Shown: positions 5,881 through 5,966 of the stretch, one piece after another
Layout of the letters: every line of letters begins with the position of its first letter
Position numbering within the stretch: position 1 is the first letter of the stretch
Assembly (NCBI GenBank): GCA_049969935.1
Contig: JBMFNX010000050.1
Span: forward strand, 1-5,966
Length of the DNA stretch: 5,966 nucleotides
From: JACIWG01 sp049969935
Lineage (GTDB): Archaea > Thermoproteota > Nitrososphaeria > JACIWG01
Direction of reading: 5' to 3'
Translations under genes and position numbers: made by a program
The notes under the pieces: generated by a model
The model's input: the letters and a program-made list of their open reading frames with translations, nothing else
What the model was told of the DNA's origin: nothing
Database searches by the model: none

Positions 5881-5966
5881 CTAAAACCTAAACTTGACAG
5901 TATCGTGTTCCGATGTTGTCACGATAGCCCATTCTTTAATATCCCGTTGTATATTGCTGTGAATGA
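5881..5966 (-). CDS. Possible C-terminal end of an unidentified minus-strand ORF
   Basis: One minus-strand frame is open from the window edge to TAG at 5883-5881, giving 27 codons: IHSNIQRDIKEWAIV, then TTSEHDTVKFRF. It ends about 23 bases before the strong Shine-Dalgarno-like site, a spacing typical of consecutive genes in an operon or a two-ORF insertion sequence. The piece is too short to assign a family, and a 27-codon open frame is not by itself evidence of coding. Confidence 0.25.
   Translation of the reverse strand, partial: IHSNIQRDIKEWAIVTTSEHDTVKFRF
5901..5926. repeat. Perfect 7-base inverted repeat
   Basis: TATCGTG (5901-5907) and CACGATA (5920-5926) are perfectly complementary around a 12-base loop. 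The repeat sits inside the possible ORF end and next to the G+C-rich island. GATAGCCC occurs at 5923-5930 and again at 5862-5869, linking it to the island. Confidence 0.5.

Noticed and set aside
5797..5966. Plus-strand frame from ATG 5797 open to the window edge (56 codons, begins MPEQPTIPKG)
   Set aside because: No ribosome binding site, no recognisable domain, and it overlaps the hairpin-rich island and the minus-strand scraps. Likely open because of the local base composition.
1..5966. tRNA, rRNA or CRISPR array
   Set aside because: No tRNA cloverleaf with a T-loop, no rRNA-like stretch and no regularly spaced repeats were found on either strand.

Overview
The window looks archaeal. It carries a group II chaperonin (thermosome) gene, a tungsten-type aldehyde:ferredoxin oxidoreductase (AOR) family gene, fragments of archaeal-type ATPases, A+T-rich intergenic DNA with TATA-like boxes at archaeal spacing, and one gene that starts with no visible Shine-Dalgarno sequence about 30 bases after its TATA box. 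An anaerobic, possibly thermophilic archaeon is the likeliest host. I cannot place it to phylum from this sequence alone.

Layout. Positions 1-719 (minus strand) hold the N-terminal 239 codons of a thermosome subunit, cut by the window edge. A 146-base divergent promoter region (720-865) separates it from a complete AOR-family oxidoreductase (866-2680, plus). Positions 2681-3250 hold no intact gene. They contain a palindromic operator-like site and a broken archaeal ATPase gene in which the Walker A end and the C-terminal end survive but the middle is gone. A complete ThDP-dependent enzyme of the acetolactate synthase/2-hydroxyacyl-CoA lyase superfamily follows (3251-4894, plus, TTG start). 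An uncertain 81-codon ORF (4931-5176, plus) comes next. Positions 5159-5812 (minus) hold the C-terminal DUF234/nuclease-like part of a second ATPase, apparently fused to a transposase-like N-terminal scrap. The last 160 bases are a G+C-richer, hairpin-rich island and the tail of another possible minus-strand ORF.

How the genes may work together. The AOR and the ThDP enzyme make chemical sense as a pair: ThDP enzymes of this superfamily can release aldehydes from 2-oxo acids or 2-hydroxyacyl-CoAs, and AORs oxidise aldehydes to acids while reducing ferredoxin. They now lie 570 bases apart, each with its own promoter-like sequence, so any coupling is metabolic inference and not shown by an operon. 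The two wrecked ATPase genes, the transposase-like scrap and the G+C-rich island mark 2681-3250 and 4895-5966 as recombination-prone accessory DNA around this metabolic pair. The best candidates for something undescribed are the AOR/ThDP pairing with its variant cofactor motifs, the orphan palindrome array at 2853-2893, and the structured island at 5807-5926.
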